A DNA stretch of 64,000 nucleotides from Agarophyton chilense (GCA_030374765.1 JARGXX010000088.1:868001-932000), one strand, 5' to 3'. Positions 40,326-52,346 are shown, counted from the stretch's first letter. Numbers and translations are program-made. Notes: generated from the sequence alone by a model not told the origin.

Positions 40326-40628
40326 TGCAACTTACGTTGCAGTATGAGCCTACAGCGAGTGGAGGCGATATTTAGAACGTTTCAAAGAGAGTGCAGAAAT
40401 GCAAACTTTGTCTCTTTAGGTTGGTAGGTAGGGGTACGAACGCAAGAAGATGCGCGGCCGATGCGGAATTCTATATGGTTTTAACAGCATTATTTGCACC
40501 TGCACTCTCCCGCCATTTCAGGAGAGAGCTGACGCCTACTAGGGGCTGGAATCAGCGCAGACACTGTACCAAAACCAGGCTTAACCGCCAGCCGGAAAAC
40601 AAGTACATCGTTAATTGTCTAAGTTCCA
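40326..40628 (+). repeat. 5' LTR of gypsy element (303 bp, altered)
   Basis: Matches the 3' LTR at both ends but carries 140 extra bases (about 40420-40560) and lacks a 51-base stretch present in the 3' copy. The lengths balance exactly: 214 + 140 - 51 = 303. Confidence 0.92.
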
Positions 40629-41476
40629 TGAATAACGATAACGACAGTTCTCAGGACCGTACAACTGATAAAAATGATCGTAAGAATGTTTCTGTGTCGA
40701 TCAAACTCAAACCGAACAAACCGGAGACGTTTTCAGGAAACCGCGACTATTTGATAGTAAACACTTGGGTGTATAAAGTTGAACAGTATTTCAACCTTGT
40801 ACGGCTGGGAAACGAATTAAGTCTTACCGATGAAAAAAATATTATGTATGACTCAACACTGTTAACTAGTACTGCAGCTATATAGTGGTATACAATGCTG
40901 AATAATTTGAACAAACCAAAACCTTGGGCAGAGTTTGTAACGGCAGTTTAGAAAAAAATTGTTGCTGAGGACCATGAAAGAAGAGCCAGAGATAAGTTGC
41001 GCAATTTAAAGCAGAATTCATCTGTTTCATGCTACTTGTCGGATTTTCGCAACATTTTTCTTACCGTTCCGGATATTGGTGCTAGTGATAAGCGGGAAAA
41101 GTTTGTAAGCGGCTTGAAGGCAAAATTTCAATTCGAAGTAAGAAAGGCGGATTGCTATGAATTTGAAGAAGCAGCAAAAATAGCTATGAGCGTGGAGGCA
41201 GAATTCATGGGATCATCGTATGAAGATCAGATTGCTCCTACAAGGGACGAGGCACCTTCCGATTTGATGGAGATTGGAAATGCAGAAGGTCGCTCTCGTT
41301 TTAAATCTAAACAGCGCCTGGAAAACATAAAGATCAACGCATGCTTTACCTGCCATAAGCCGGGATGTCGTCCCTACAAACACCGCCGTGACAGTGGAAA
41401 CCGGAATGGGAATATTACTAATGCGGCAGTGGAGCCAAATGTTCTGCAGGAGGATTTAGATAATGCGGAAAACTAA
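40628..41476 (+). pseudogene. gag of the gypsy element, two in-frame TAG stops
   Basis: Reading from ATG 40628, the frame meets TAG at 40883 and again near 40949, then stays open to TAA at 41474. The middle resembles a gag capsid domain (SCYLSDFRNIFL, REKFVSGLKAKFQFEVR). A zinc-knuckle-like CFTCHKPGCRPYKH near the end has the spacing CX2CX4CX4H, with the usual His and last Cys exchanged. Confidence 0.75.
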
Positions 41477-44400
41477 GAGGTTCTTTTGGAAGTAAACACC
41501 GGTCGAACGAACCTTATACAAATCAAAATGTGTTTATTCAGAGCCAGGTCGGTTCTGCACACTGTTCTGTGCCATATAAACCATTGATGGTATTGACGGG
41601 AACATTGGAGGGGATACCATTATCGATATTGAAAGATGATGGATGTAACATGAACGTTGTGTCAAAAGCATTTGTCTCGTTACACAGAGAAATGCTCGAT
41701 ATGAAGCCCACCTGTATGCTTATCAACCATTCGAAGGAAGATTCTGTGGAAATGAGCAATTCTATGGTTACGGCTTCGGTCCGGATCGGAAAAAACACAT
41801 ATGCGTCCCAATGGATCGTAGCTGAAAGTAGATACGACGTTTTACTTGGTATGCATTGGCATATGGATCATAACCCGGATACTGATTATCAAGCTCGAAC
41901 AATTACTGTGGATGGGAGTATTTTGAAGGCCGAATTGGTACCCAGAGATCATGAACTCCAAGTTATGAATATGGGTATCAAAGAGTTTCGCAGAACGATT
42001 TCTGGAAACAGGGACAATGCCATGATATACCATGTGAAAGTTAGAGAGGAATACGAAAATAATGACAAGCGGCAACCTAGAACAGCAAAGGCGCGGCTCT
42101 TAGACCATCCCGATTCTCAAATGAAGGACTTGCTTCATGAGTTGGAGGACATTTTTCGTGCTGACGTTCCATCTGGACTTCCGCCAAGTCGTGAAGTTGA
42201 CCATGCGATTGACATCGACCCTAATTGCCCTCCTCCCTATCAATCTCTTTACCAACTCTCTCCAACAGAACTACTGGCCGCCAAGGATTACGTGGAGTCT
42301 CTTCTGCGGAGTGGAAAGATAACACATATCAGATCACCTTACGGATCACCTCTATTCTTTGTCAAGGAGCCTGGGCGAGCTCTCCGTGGCGTAGTGGACT
42401 ATCGGGCATTGAACCGAATAACGAAGAAGAATAATGCGCAAATTCCCAGGTGCGATGAAATGTTTGATCGGTTGGGACGTGCGAGGTACTTCTCCAAGCT
42501 TAACTTGAAAACAAGTATCCATCAAATACGCATAAAGCCTTCCGATGTTGAGAAGACTGCATTTAACACAAAGCATGGGCAATTTGAATACCTTGTGATG
42601 CCTATGGGCCTTTGCAATGCCCCTGCCACATTTCAGACACTCATGAACAAAGTTATGAATGATTTTATTGATGGTTTCCTTGTTGTGTACATTGATGATC
42701 TTTTTATATACAGTGTGACAAGAGAACAGCATTTGGAGAATGTCCGCTTGGTGTTGGGTCGATTACGAAAAGATGGACTATATGTCTCTCCAAAGAAGTG
42801 TCAGCTTATGACTCAGGAAACGGAATTTCTAGGGATTCTTGTTGGGAATGAAGGATTGAGGGTTAACCCTGCTAAATTTGAAATTGTAAGAAATTGGCCA
42901 AAGCCGCACACACTGACGGAATTGCGAAGCTTTCTGGGTCTGGTACAATTCTTTAGGCGCTTCATTAAGGACTTTTCAGAGCGTGCTGCTCCTCTCACAT
43001 CCCTAATGCAGAAGGACAAAGGTCTTAAGGACTGGAATGAGAATGCACTCAAGGCTTTCAATGATTTGAAGATTGCACTGACCTCGGAACCAATTCTGCA
43101 ACCACCTCACTGGGAAAAGCCGTTCCGGGTGCACATCGACGCCTCCCAAACTGCAATTGGAATGACACTATCACAGCTTGATAATACTCATAGAGATCGT
43201 GTTATTGCCTATATGTCCAGAAAGCTGAGTGCTGCGGAACAGGACTACACTGCCAATGAGAGGGAACTACTTGGCTTAGTCTTCGCTCTGCAGCGTTTCC
43301 GATGTTATCTGGATGGTAGCAGCTACGATGTTTTAACTGATAACCAGGTTGTGAAGAATTTCCTGACAAAGAAGAATGTTAATAGACGGGAAGCCCTGTA
43401 GCTTTAAGTACTTGCCTCATTCAACATCAGAGAAGTGAGCTTACTACTAGGAAGAATTCATGTCCTTGGAGACGCTTTGTCCCGTATCCCGCATAGATCA
43501 ACAGTGAGCAGCATTTCGTGTGATGTTTTCAACGTGAACAACATGAAAGACATAATTGGGGACTACAGTTCTGATCAGATAATTGAGACGATTCTCCTTG
43601 CTCTACAGGGTATACCACCAAAAAGTGAGAACCAAAGGAAACGCGTGGAAAGTCTACTTCCTTCCTTTACGTTAGATGGTTGGAAACTCAAGTATAAGGG
43701 AAAAACTTGTGTTCCTAGTAGGGGACGGCGGGTTGTCCTGGATTTGGCAAACGATTCAAGGGTTGGTGGCCACTTCGCCTATACAAAAACGTTAGGGCGA
43801 CTGTCCTCATTCCACTGGCGTCATAAAGCGAAGGATGTTAGGCTCTATTGTGCGGGGTGCCATACGTGCCAAGTAAAGAAGGACCACCATGGGAAACTCT
43901 TGGGGGAGCCTACGCCACTACCGGTTCCAACTCGCCGGTGGGGCTTGGTTGGCACAGATTTTATTGTACGTCTACTAATGACAACAGGAGGATACGATTG
44001 CATCACTACTTGGGTTGATCGTCTATCACGCAGAGTTCGATTTCTGCCTTCGAAGCAGACAGATGATGCAACAGATGTTGCTACAGCCTTCTTCAATAAC
44101 ATTTTTCCGCAACATGGTCTACCGGATGCCATTATTTCAGACAGGGATCCGAAGTTTGTGTCAAAGTTCTGGAAGACTTTTATGAATCTGTGCCGTATCA
44201 AATTGCGAATGTCCACAGCGCGCCACCCACAACCGATGGTGCATCAGAAGTAATGAATCGTATGATTGAGAACTACATCAGATGCTTCTGCGGCTACCAA
44301 CAGAATGACTGGAACAGGTTGCTACCAGTTGCTGAATTTTGCTTATAACTCTTCTGTGTCTGACGATCTTGGCATGTCCCCGTTTGAAGTCGATTTGCGT

Positions 44401-44802
44401 TGGAAACCGAAAGCACCAATTGACTTTCTCAGTACGGCGCAGAGTGATATAGAGTCAATTGAAGAGTTACGCACACAGTTGAAGGCAGCCTTAGAAGATG
44501 CCCAGTTTTCCCATCAACTTGCAAAAGCTAAGCAAAAGGCGGAGGCTTCAGAAAGGTACCGCACACCATCGTATGGTATTGGAGATCGGATTCTGTTATC
44601 CCGAAAACTGTTTAAGGACAACTACTCAAAGGCGCAGCCGAAAGATAAGTTTTCAAGCCGGTATTTTGGTCCTTTTACTGTTACTGAATGTATCGGGAAG
44701 AACGCGTTACGACTGGACTTGCCTTCGCATATTAAGATCCATCCCGTCGTTAACGTATCTTTCACAAAGCCGTACCAAGTCCAGCCAGATTCGATTATAT
44801 AA
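41464..44802 (+). pseudogene. pol of the gypsy element (protease, RT, RNase H, integrase)
   Basis: The frame lies -1 relative to gag and overlaps its last 12 bases, so it was probably expressed by frameshifting (GGAAAAC just before the gag stop). The protease region has LKDDG in place of D[S/T]G and LLGMHWHMDHNP. The RT has YIDD at 42688-42699 and MPMGLCNAPATFQ. RNase H shows HIDASQTAIG and NERELLG. Stops at 43399 and 43405 follow. Integrase has the HHCC finger, Asp codons at 43957 and 44140 and the third acidic residue at 44247, but one base is missing at 44231-44233 and one T is extra at 44337-44340, so about 105 bases read in another frame. No chromodomain is visible at the C-terminus. Confidence 0.9.
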
Positions 44803-45091
44803 AACCATCCACCAACACCAGTGGAATCTGTGGGGACTTTGGACTGTCACCCACTTTTTACGGTAGATCGGATTCTATCGCACCGTAAACGAGGCCGAGG
44901 ATATCAGTGACTACCTTGCTACAGAATTCACCAACCCATGACGCTGGATGGCAGACTACTCGGGATTCTATTGACAAAGACGGCACGGTTACGAAGGCAT
45001 TTCATGAATACATTGTCACCCATAGTCTTCTACAACATCTACATTGAGTATTGACGAGGACGCCAATGACTACGTTTGGGGGTGACAATGG

Positions 45092-45305
45092 TGCAACTTA
45101 CGTTGCAGTATGAGCCTACAGCGAGTGGAGGCGATATTTAGAACGTTTCAAAGAGAGTGCACAAATGCAAACTTTTTCTCTTTAGGACACTGTGCCGACA
45201 CCAGGCTTCCTTAAATAGGGGTCTCTGGCAGACCTCCTCTCAGTAGTGTCGAGCTATCGAACCGCCAGCCGTAAAACAAGTACATCGTTAATTGCCTAAG
45301 TTCCA
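45092..45305 (+). repeat. 3' LTR of gypsy element (214 bp)
   Basis: Direct repeat of the 5' LTR ends. It contains the TATA-like TTAAATAGGGG near 45213 that the 5' LTR lacks. A purine/G-rich stretch (TTTGGGGGTGACAATGG) immediately precedes it and may be the plus-strand primer. Confidence 0.92.
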
Positions 45306-45367
45306 ACTGTAGTGCAATGCACTTTGGTTGCTCTGACAGAGAGGATGCGTTTCATGACTTATGATTA

Positions 45368-45705
45368 TGAACTCTGGTTACTTTGGGTGATAAAGCTACT
45401 TGAACCGACTACTGTGTTTACTAGTATCGAATGCTGTGATGGTCGATATCGCTTACTATGTTGTTATCGCCTACTATGCTATGATGGCTGCAAGTCCTTC
45501 GTCTTGAGTTATCATTTGGGAATGCTCGCTTGATTGTGTGTCTGACTCCAATTGTACTGTGGTTTTGCCCTACTTATAAGCTACATCTTTCACCCGTCTG
45601 AGCCTCTGCTCACAAAAAGAGTACAATTCCGTTCCCGAGTTACTGTCTGCTTTTTACTGTAAACGTTCTCTTGGTCTTTGTTCTGTTTTTCCAGCCTTTC
45701 ATTAT
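45368..45705 (+). repeat. 5' LTR of copia element 1
   Basis: Begins TGAACTCTGG; shares with the 3' copy the stretches ACTAGTATCGAATGCTGTGA and TTCCCGAGTTACT, and the end TTTTCCAG..TTCATTAT. The exact end is uncertain by a few bases. Confidence 0.82.
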
Positions 45706-45706
45706 T

Positions 45707-46650
45707 ATGAGCCCAATAAATTCGTTGTCTGACGTATCCAATCGTCAGAGATTCGCAAATGACATTCGCAACGTTCCGTGGACCGATAAAAAGGGTAACC
45801 AAGAACTCTGCGCTACAGCGGATCAGCAATGGGAAACGTTTTACGATCGCCTCGAAGCTACAAATAGTCACAAGTTACCTAATGATCTCCGTAGAATAAT
45901 GCTACAATCACAGGTATATGGGTGCGCCCGTGACTTATGGAAGTCTATTGCACAAGACAAAGTTGCTTTTGATGAAGTGGTTGCCGCTATTGTTGCCGTT
46001 GTTCATAAGCGTGGCCCGGTTTCTGTCTTGTTTGATGTGCCACATGATTGTTTTGCACTACTGACAACCCGAAGAGGCAACCATGAATCTTTCAAATTTT
46101 TTGAATCTCGATTTCATGTCCAGATTTCAAGATTGCACGCAAATGGATTGGAAGTTAAATTGTATGATGCTTTTATAGCATTAACTTTCCTAGCAAATGC
46201 CAATTTTGATGATAATCAACGTATTTCTATGCTATCAAACTCTGCTTCTAGCACAAGAGAATTTAATGAAATTTCCGATACTCAGGATTATCTGAAGGCT
46301 GTTTTTTTGATGCGGTCGCCTCTGATCTTCGACAATGTGAACTACCTCCTGCTTCTTTGTCAAAGACTCCTGCCCTCATATCTCATCTTTAATTCTGTTG
46401 CCGCTTCTAGTTCATACTCTAAATCATTACTTTTCCCTCGAACGACACAATAAAGAGGCTTACTTTAAAGTATTAGGAGATATAAAGTCCCTCTTGAAAT
46501 GTAGGAGATGTTCAAAGTTTGGACATTGGGCTAGTGATTGTAATGCAATACACTACGAGGGGAAAAGACACTCAAGGTGTTCGAAGCCTTGCTCCCTTCT
46601 TAGGGGAACTCAGCGTAGAGCCTTTCGTATCTCCCAGCTGTGGGTGTAAC
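45707..46650 (+). pseudogene. gag remnant of copia element 1
   Basis: Starts at ATG 45707 just past the LTR and reads as a helical gag protein to 46453; in another frame (from about 46398) it continues to a perfect zinc knuckle CRRCSKFGHWASDC (CX2CX4HX4C). A frameshift therefore separates the two parts. Confidence 0.8.
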
Positions 46651-46659
46651 TTCACGGAG

Positions 46660-47290
46660 ACTTCAGGATATACCACAGAAGTGGGGATAGAAACGAGTAT
46701 CAGTGTACGATAACAATGCCGATAACCCTTGGAACAGGGGAAATAAAGGAATAAATCAAGAGTGAAACTCCAATGGAGTAGCAGAAATAACTAGGAACCA
46801 AAAAACAACCCAATACTGGGGCGGAGAAGAAACCTGTAACACACATAGTAAAATATAAGAATAAAAGAAACAGGGGAAACACGCAAAGTGTAGTTAGAAC
46901 CACTCCTAAAGAGATGCCGGTGTGATAACTGAACCGATGGAAATGCCGATACCCTCCGAAGGGAGTAGTAATCCTGCAAAGTCAGTCACAATTAGAGCCG
47001 AACACATCGTACCCATTTACTTGGTGATGGTGACGGCGAGATTGCCGGAGCACAAGTACTGTTCTACTGTGGCCACTAGACTAATTATTTAAATTACATA
47101 AACTAATCTAGTGCCACTTATTATATTACTACAATTCTAATTAATGTTCTTCTCATGTGAGGACCCATTATGACGGGGGTCCCTCCCTTCAAAATATACC
47201 ACGCTGCCACACCGCAAAAAATCCTACGACTTTCCTCTCAGAAGTAGAGCATCCCCCACGGGAGTATCAATATTAACTTATGAGTATCCG
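46660..47290. other. Structured non-coding block between gag and protease
   Basis: About 630 bp with no coding sense inside the copia element. It holds many short perfect hairpins: CCCT/AGGG at 46726-46739, ACTCC/GGAGT at 46767-46779, CCCT/AGGG near 46952, and GGACCC/GGGTCC at 47161-47182, then an AT-rich inverted stretch (CTAGACTAATTAT / AAACTAATCTAG at about 47087-47113). Confidence 0.5.
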
Positions 47291-47313
47291 ACACCGGAAT
47301 ATCGCCGAGGGCA

Positions 47314-47760
47314 TTGCACTACAATGATCACAACGAGAATGGAAATCTGGGGAATGGTGTTCCTGTCCATGATTCTCCAAAGGACAAGGACACGGAGAAG
47401 AACATTCTAACATTCAACCTCAATTTTATGTGCGCTTTTTCTGGAAGTTTGTCCACCGATACTGCCTTTATTGGCCCTCTCTTGGACAGTGGTGCCGCAT
47501 ACAGCGGACTCGGTATCCAAGAACTGCTCTTGATTCGAGACCTCGTTTGACCCGATTGGAATGGAATTTTGGATCCATTACCGAATTCTATCCATGACAC
47601 TCCTTTTTAGCAGTATGGCAAGGGTGATCACAGAAGTGAGGCATGCCCGATCCTGAGATCCATCGTGTTCCGGGTTCAAACTGACACTGATAATTATGCG
47701 AAAGTCCGCCATGTGATGATCGAAGGTCCTTCGCAGTGGTGTAACGCAATGATGGGTGGG
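47314..47760 (+). pseudogene. Copia protease remnant
   Basis: GPLLDSGAAYSGLGIQEL carries the retropepsin DSGA active site. Downstream, in broken frames, MIEGPSQW matches the end of copia protease domains. Confidence 0.72.
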
Positions 47761-47763
47761 TCA

Positions 47764-49026
47764 GTGTACGGGTCTCGACCGGTGGTAGCGAGGTAGAGCG
47801 GGTCCTAAGGTTCGAATCCTGAACGGCGGCAATCCCAGAGTACTTGGTGCAATGGGCTGGCGTTTACTGCGTAGTCCTACATGTTAGAGCTACGGAAACG
47901 ATGGCTTGAAAACCAAAGGGTGGAACTAAGATACCAAAGGGGTTATTTAGTATCCTAACGGTGCCTACCTTACTCTAAGGGAGAAGCGTCGCTCGAGCCA
48001 ACTAAATAGTACTGGCGAGGCGCTGGGATCTCCCTGGCACTGTAAAGCTAATCTAGTACACTAATTAAAATAAAGGAATAATCTACATGAGCCCACCTGA
48101 GGTCGACCCGTCCACGTGTCGCCTGTACGATATCTCAGGGCCCAGCGGCTTACAAGGCTCCACCGTTATCATCGCTCCTTCAAAAGTGGCAGTGGGTGGT
48201 AAGCCGTAACGTTAAGAAGCACTGAAACGATTTCATTTTTATTCCAAAAGAAAACACTGGGCCCCAAATTGGGTAAAGGCCCCCTCCCCAGGTGGAGTGC
48301 CTACCAGTGTAACATATGGAGGCGATTTCTTCCCGTTACAATTATTATAGATCCTACTAAACTAGCCGTTCATCACCTAAACTGTATTAGAGGTGGGGGG
48401 GGGGGAGAGTTTCCAACGCCGAGTAACATTTTTGTTCCCAGGAACAGCAGTGGGCTGATCACCCCCAGCGCGTAATGGCGACCGCAGTTCTTACCACCCC
48501 CTCGATGGCAAGTCCTACAAATTAGGTGCAACGCGATTGTGCGCGCGTTAAAGTTCCCCGCGAACTACCACGTAGCGATAAGACGTCTCTAAACCACACG
48601 GTCGCAGCTGAATCTCCCAGCCTCACTAAAATAGGGAAGTCCCGGCCCCAATCACGCACCTGATTTGTGTTAGCGTGTGCCCACGGTAACCAGAACAATT
48701 CGTTGGGACCCAAGGGGGTCCAAAAACTTACACGTGTAACTCGTGTTATGTTAGGTCCTTCATTAAATTAAAACTATCGTTTCGATAAAATTTCAATTAA
48801 TAAAGAGAGTGGCACCTGTCCAAAGTAGGGCGGGAGGGTGGGGTAAAAGAGAGAGGCACACCAGGGAGACAACCACGGCGTCGACCTGAAAGCCTTTCTT
48901 AAATTAAAGCCAAGGGAAGTGCGCGCCGCCGTCGCAGCCAGCCCTGGCTCATCAAAGATAAGCCAAACTTGATCTAAAGCTAAACCCAAACATTGAATTA
49001 TATCATACGCGGCGAGACGTGTACGG
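47764..49026. mobile_element. Nested 1247-bp insert of unknown class
   Basis: Insert 47772-49018 starts GTCTCG and ends CGAGAC, and is bounded on both sides by GTGTACGG (47764-47771 and 49019-49026). It separates the copia protease from integrase and has no coding content. Its first 60 bases contain TAGCGAGGTAGAGCGG and GGTTCGAATCC, like tRNA A and B boxes. Boundaries come from the repeats alone. Confidence 0.45.
47787..47835 (+). other. Truncated tRNA-like head (A-box/B-box-like)
   Basis: TGGTAGCGAGGTAGAGCGG resembles the D-arm region and GGTTCGAATCC the T-loop of a tRNA, but they are only a few bases apart, with no anticodon arm. This is not a functional tRNA gene. It could be a pol III promoter of a SINE-like element. 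Confidence 0.35.
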
Positions 49027-50376
49027 TGCCGTACCCCCCTCGCTATCCAGATGCATTGCGTTTCATGCGCAAAAACTGCGTCTACACAGCACTTAATATC
49101 ATTCATCTCGGCCGCAATGATTTACAGCTACCAAGCACTGGGTCTGGTTTTGACGAGATAACTCTGGTCAATCATGGCATGTATTGCTATGTTCCTCACA
49201 AAACATTCACGTTCCTCGCTCTCCTGCTTTCAGGCGCAAACGCCTCTCGTCTGTTCTGCGCCACTACTACTGTAACCGAATCTCCGACAGACCGCCCTTG
49301 GCCTGAAACGAAGGAAATCGGGGATGAAGTACACAAACATGTATGTGGTCACGCTTCATATACTGATATCAAGATATTGTTACAACGTAACCAACAATGG
49401 AGTGATGCAGTACACAAGTATTTGTCTCGTACTTTGGAAGAATGTAATAGATATACAACTACAGCTCGCCCTCAACCCGCTCGTAAGGTTTCCATCAGCT
49501 CTATGTCCCGTAACTTCAACGAAGTGGTTTGCATTGATCAGCTTTTCTTGGAGGAAGTATGCGTATTTCATGCAATGGATGCCGCCTCTGGATATTCATC
49601 TGGGCTCACAGTGCCAAACACATCCATGAACAGTGCTGTCTGTCCGGACGTTCGAGACAGTATGGCTATTTCAGTTCTGGACTCCTGATTCCTTGCTCTT
49701 TGATCCTGCGTTTCATGACGATCCCTTCACTAGCTACCTCAAATCTCTCAGAATCACCCCCCCTCTGATCCTCCCCCGGCGCCAAAACAAAAACGTGCTC
49801 TCATCTAAGAACAAAGTGATCCGAGACGTCTTCGAACGTCTTAAGCATTCTACACGCGCCTCTAATGACAGGCATGTTCTTCTCCTGATCTAGCAGGCAC
49901 TACGCATTTTCAATGACCTGTACGGCAACGATGTGCTATCTGCACTTGAATTGGCTAAAATGTACACCCGTCCGGTTACATCTCACGCTACGCTGGTATT
50001 TGTACCAGACGATGTTGTTAAAGCCCATAAAGCCCTCGTCGCTAAGCGAAAGCTCACATTGATTCTTCGATCAAAAGCAATCAAGGACATTTCCTTGTCT
50101 CCGGGAGACATGTTGCAGGTTTTTGTCAGTCAACAACATCAGAAACGTGGTTGCTGGTCGTCAGCTAAGCCAGCTCTCTCCTATGATCCCAAAAGCCGCA
50201 AGTTTACTGTTCCAGAAGCTAACGGTCGTAAGGTGTGTGCTGCTATCAAAGACACCCGCCCTGCTGTTCGCAAAGACGAACTCGCTGCCAAGATACAAGA
50301 TGCATTGGACGATACGGATTCTGCTGTCCAGATCGCCATCAATGATGCTGTGAATGAGTCCTCAGATATAGATTGA
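48993..50376 (+). pseudogene. Copia integrase remnant
   Basis: Three broken frames. The first reads VHKHVCGHASYTDIKILLQRN and RNFNEVVCIDQLFL, where the Asp is the first catalytic residue. The next (49633-49893) reads RRQNKNVLSSKNKVIRDVFERL. The third (49933-50376) holds SLSPGDMLQVFVSQQHQKRG and a charged linker. Stops separate the parts. Confidence 0.8.
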
Positions 50377-52196
50377 TCTGAGGTCTATGCCCCTCAGGTC
50401 GATACCGTAGATGCTAATCGCTCTCTGCCTTCCTCTGCGTTAGAACCTAACTATGTTTCCGCTCCCCCTGGGCAGGTTGACGCTCATCCCTCTACACCAA
50501 CTGCTTCTGCTCCCAAGCCTCCCTCAGTAGGCGACTCAATCGATGTGTTTTGGCCCCTCAATAATGTATACTACCCTGGTACCGTGACGAGATTTACTGC
50601 TCGTACCAATTTGCACACTGTTCCTTATGATGACTTTGCTAAAGAGGTGATGGACTTGCAGACCCAAATCTGGCGTTTTACCGAAGATACTGCCACCCAG
50701 GGTGCTAATGATTCTACACCAACCGGCATGTTCTCTGCACCCTCTCTAAACACTGAACCTGAGACCTTTGTAGCACCCGACCCCGCTCCTCATGTCTCCG
50801 CTTCGGAAGTACAGCTGTCACCTGGCAACGATCTTGTCCGAACTGAACACATGCCTATATAAGATTTCCAGAGTGTTCTGGGAACCAAAGAGTTCATGCT
50901 ACACCAGTCACATGGTATGCCCCACTTTATTACGGAGAATTCATACTGCAAAGAAGAGCTTGCTTTCAAAAAGACCGTCCGAGAAGTGCCACTGCCCCAA
51001 GTTCCTGAAGACGCAAACATTATACGTAGTCACGTGTTCCACAATATCAAGGAGTGCAATGACTCATCCATGGTCCTGAAGGCCCAAATTGCTCCTTACG
51101 GTAACGAAGACAAGCATAACCATGCTCTGAAGGCAGACTCTGCCACATGCCCACCATTTGGTATCCGTATGCTGTTCTATATTATCACAATTCATCACTT
51201 GGTGTTCGCCAAGATCGATCTCAAGAGCGTTTTCCTCCAAACTGGTGATGCTACCCGTGATTTCTACATGATCCCCCCACGCGAGTGTGCTACGAGTCAC
51301 CGTTTTTATTGGTTGCTTCTTCCTGCAGTATATTTTCTTGTCAACGCCGAAGCCAAATGACAACAGCTTAGCGACAACCTGTTGCGCTCAATTGACTTCA
51401 AGCAGCTCGTGTGGATTCCCCAGATGTTCTTCCGAACTATTGATGGAAATCTAACGTGAGTAGCGGTCAAGGTTGTCGATGATGTTTTGTTTTCAACTCC
51501 GCGTTCGGATAATGAAGATGTTATTCGGCAGATACAACGCGACTATCAGCTGGGAACAACTGTTCTCGGGTCTGGTACTTCTCAAGTCCACGGTCTAACT
51601 GTTACACAGGAAGAATATTTTTCTGTCACGGTGCATGGAGACGACAAACTGAAAAGGTTTGAGGCATTTCCCATCGACAGCATCCGCCGTAGACAGTTCG
51701 CAGAGCCTTTGAACGCTCTCGAGCTCGCTTCGTTCCGCTCTCTCAACAGCTCTATAGGATGGCTGAGAAGCACCACTTCTCCTTTGTGTGCTACAGCGTT
51801 TAATTTGCTTCAGAAAAAAGACCCCCAGGTGAATGTGATTGATATTGTGACACTATTTAATGTGCTGCGAAACCTGAAGTATCGAAAAACATGCTCTCGA
51901 TATCGATATCATCCAAAATGTTCATATGATATGTCCGTACTTGGTTTTGCGGATGCTAGCCGCACTGTCGACCACGGTCGACTTGGCCTCGTGACCAGAC
52001 TTTTGTTTGGAAATTGGGATCTAAAGACGTTTATGAAACAATATCTGCATGTAGGAACGCTACGGAGCGGTGGATTGGTGCCGATATAAGCGTCATCTAT
52101 TACGAATTCGAGACGCTCAATGTGTCACGAATGTTTTGGATAACAGGAAAACTTAACTTGGCTAATCCCCTGACGAAGCATGATAGCCATCTTTGA
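50377..52196 (+). pseudogene. Copia RT and RNase H remnant
   Basis: RT start: NIIRSHVFHNIKECNDSS, then AKIDLKSVFLQTGDATRDFY, then WLLLPAVYFLVNAEAK, stop. The catalytic block survives as VKVVDDVLFSTP near 51466-51501. RNase H begins LGFADASRTVDHGRLGLV near 51940 and ends NLANPLTKHDSHL at 52194. Multiple stops separate these. Confidence 0.8.
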
Positions 52197-52346
52197 AACG
52201 TCTTAGAGCGTTTGCTCTACATCGGCTGTATCCCCATCGACTCTTTACCATCTGAGATACGCGTCTCTGATCAGTCCACTGGATAACAATGTTTTTCTAC
52301 ATTTCCGCTCGTGTTCTATGTTGCATATCTCTTATTCGGAAGAGTA

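Larger units (their letters stand above)
40321..45310 (+). mobile_element. Ty3/gypsy LTR retrotransposon with 5-bp target duplication
   Basis: Element 40326-45305 flanked on both sides by ACTGT (40321-40325 and 45306-45310). Both LTRs begin TGCAACTTACGTTGCA and end TTCCA. The internal order is gag, protease, reverse transcriptase, RNase H, integrase, which is the gypsy order. Stops in gag and pol and two single-base frameshifts in integrase show it is defective. The gag start codon touches the LTR end, leaving no room for an ordinary primer-binding site, so its priming mode is unclear. Confidence 0.93.

Noticed and set aside
47791-47821. Functional tRNA gene
   Set aside because: A-box-like and B-box-like parts are only a few bases apart; no anticodon arm or acceptor pairing.
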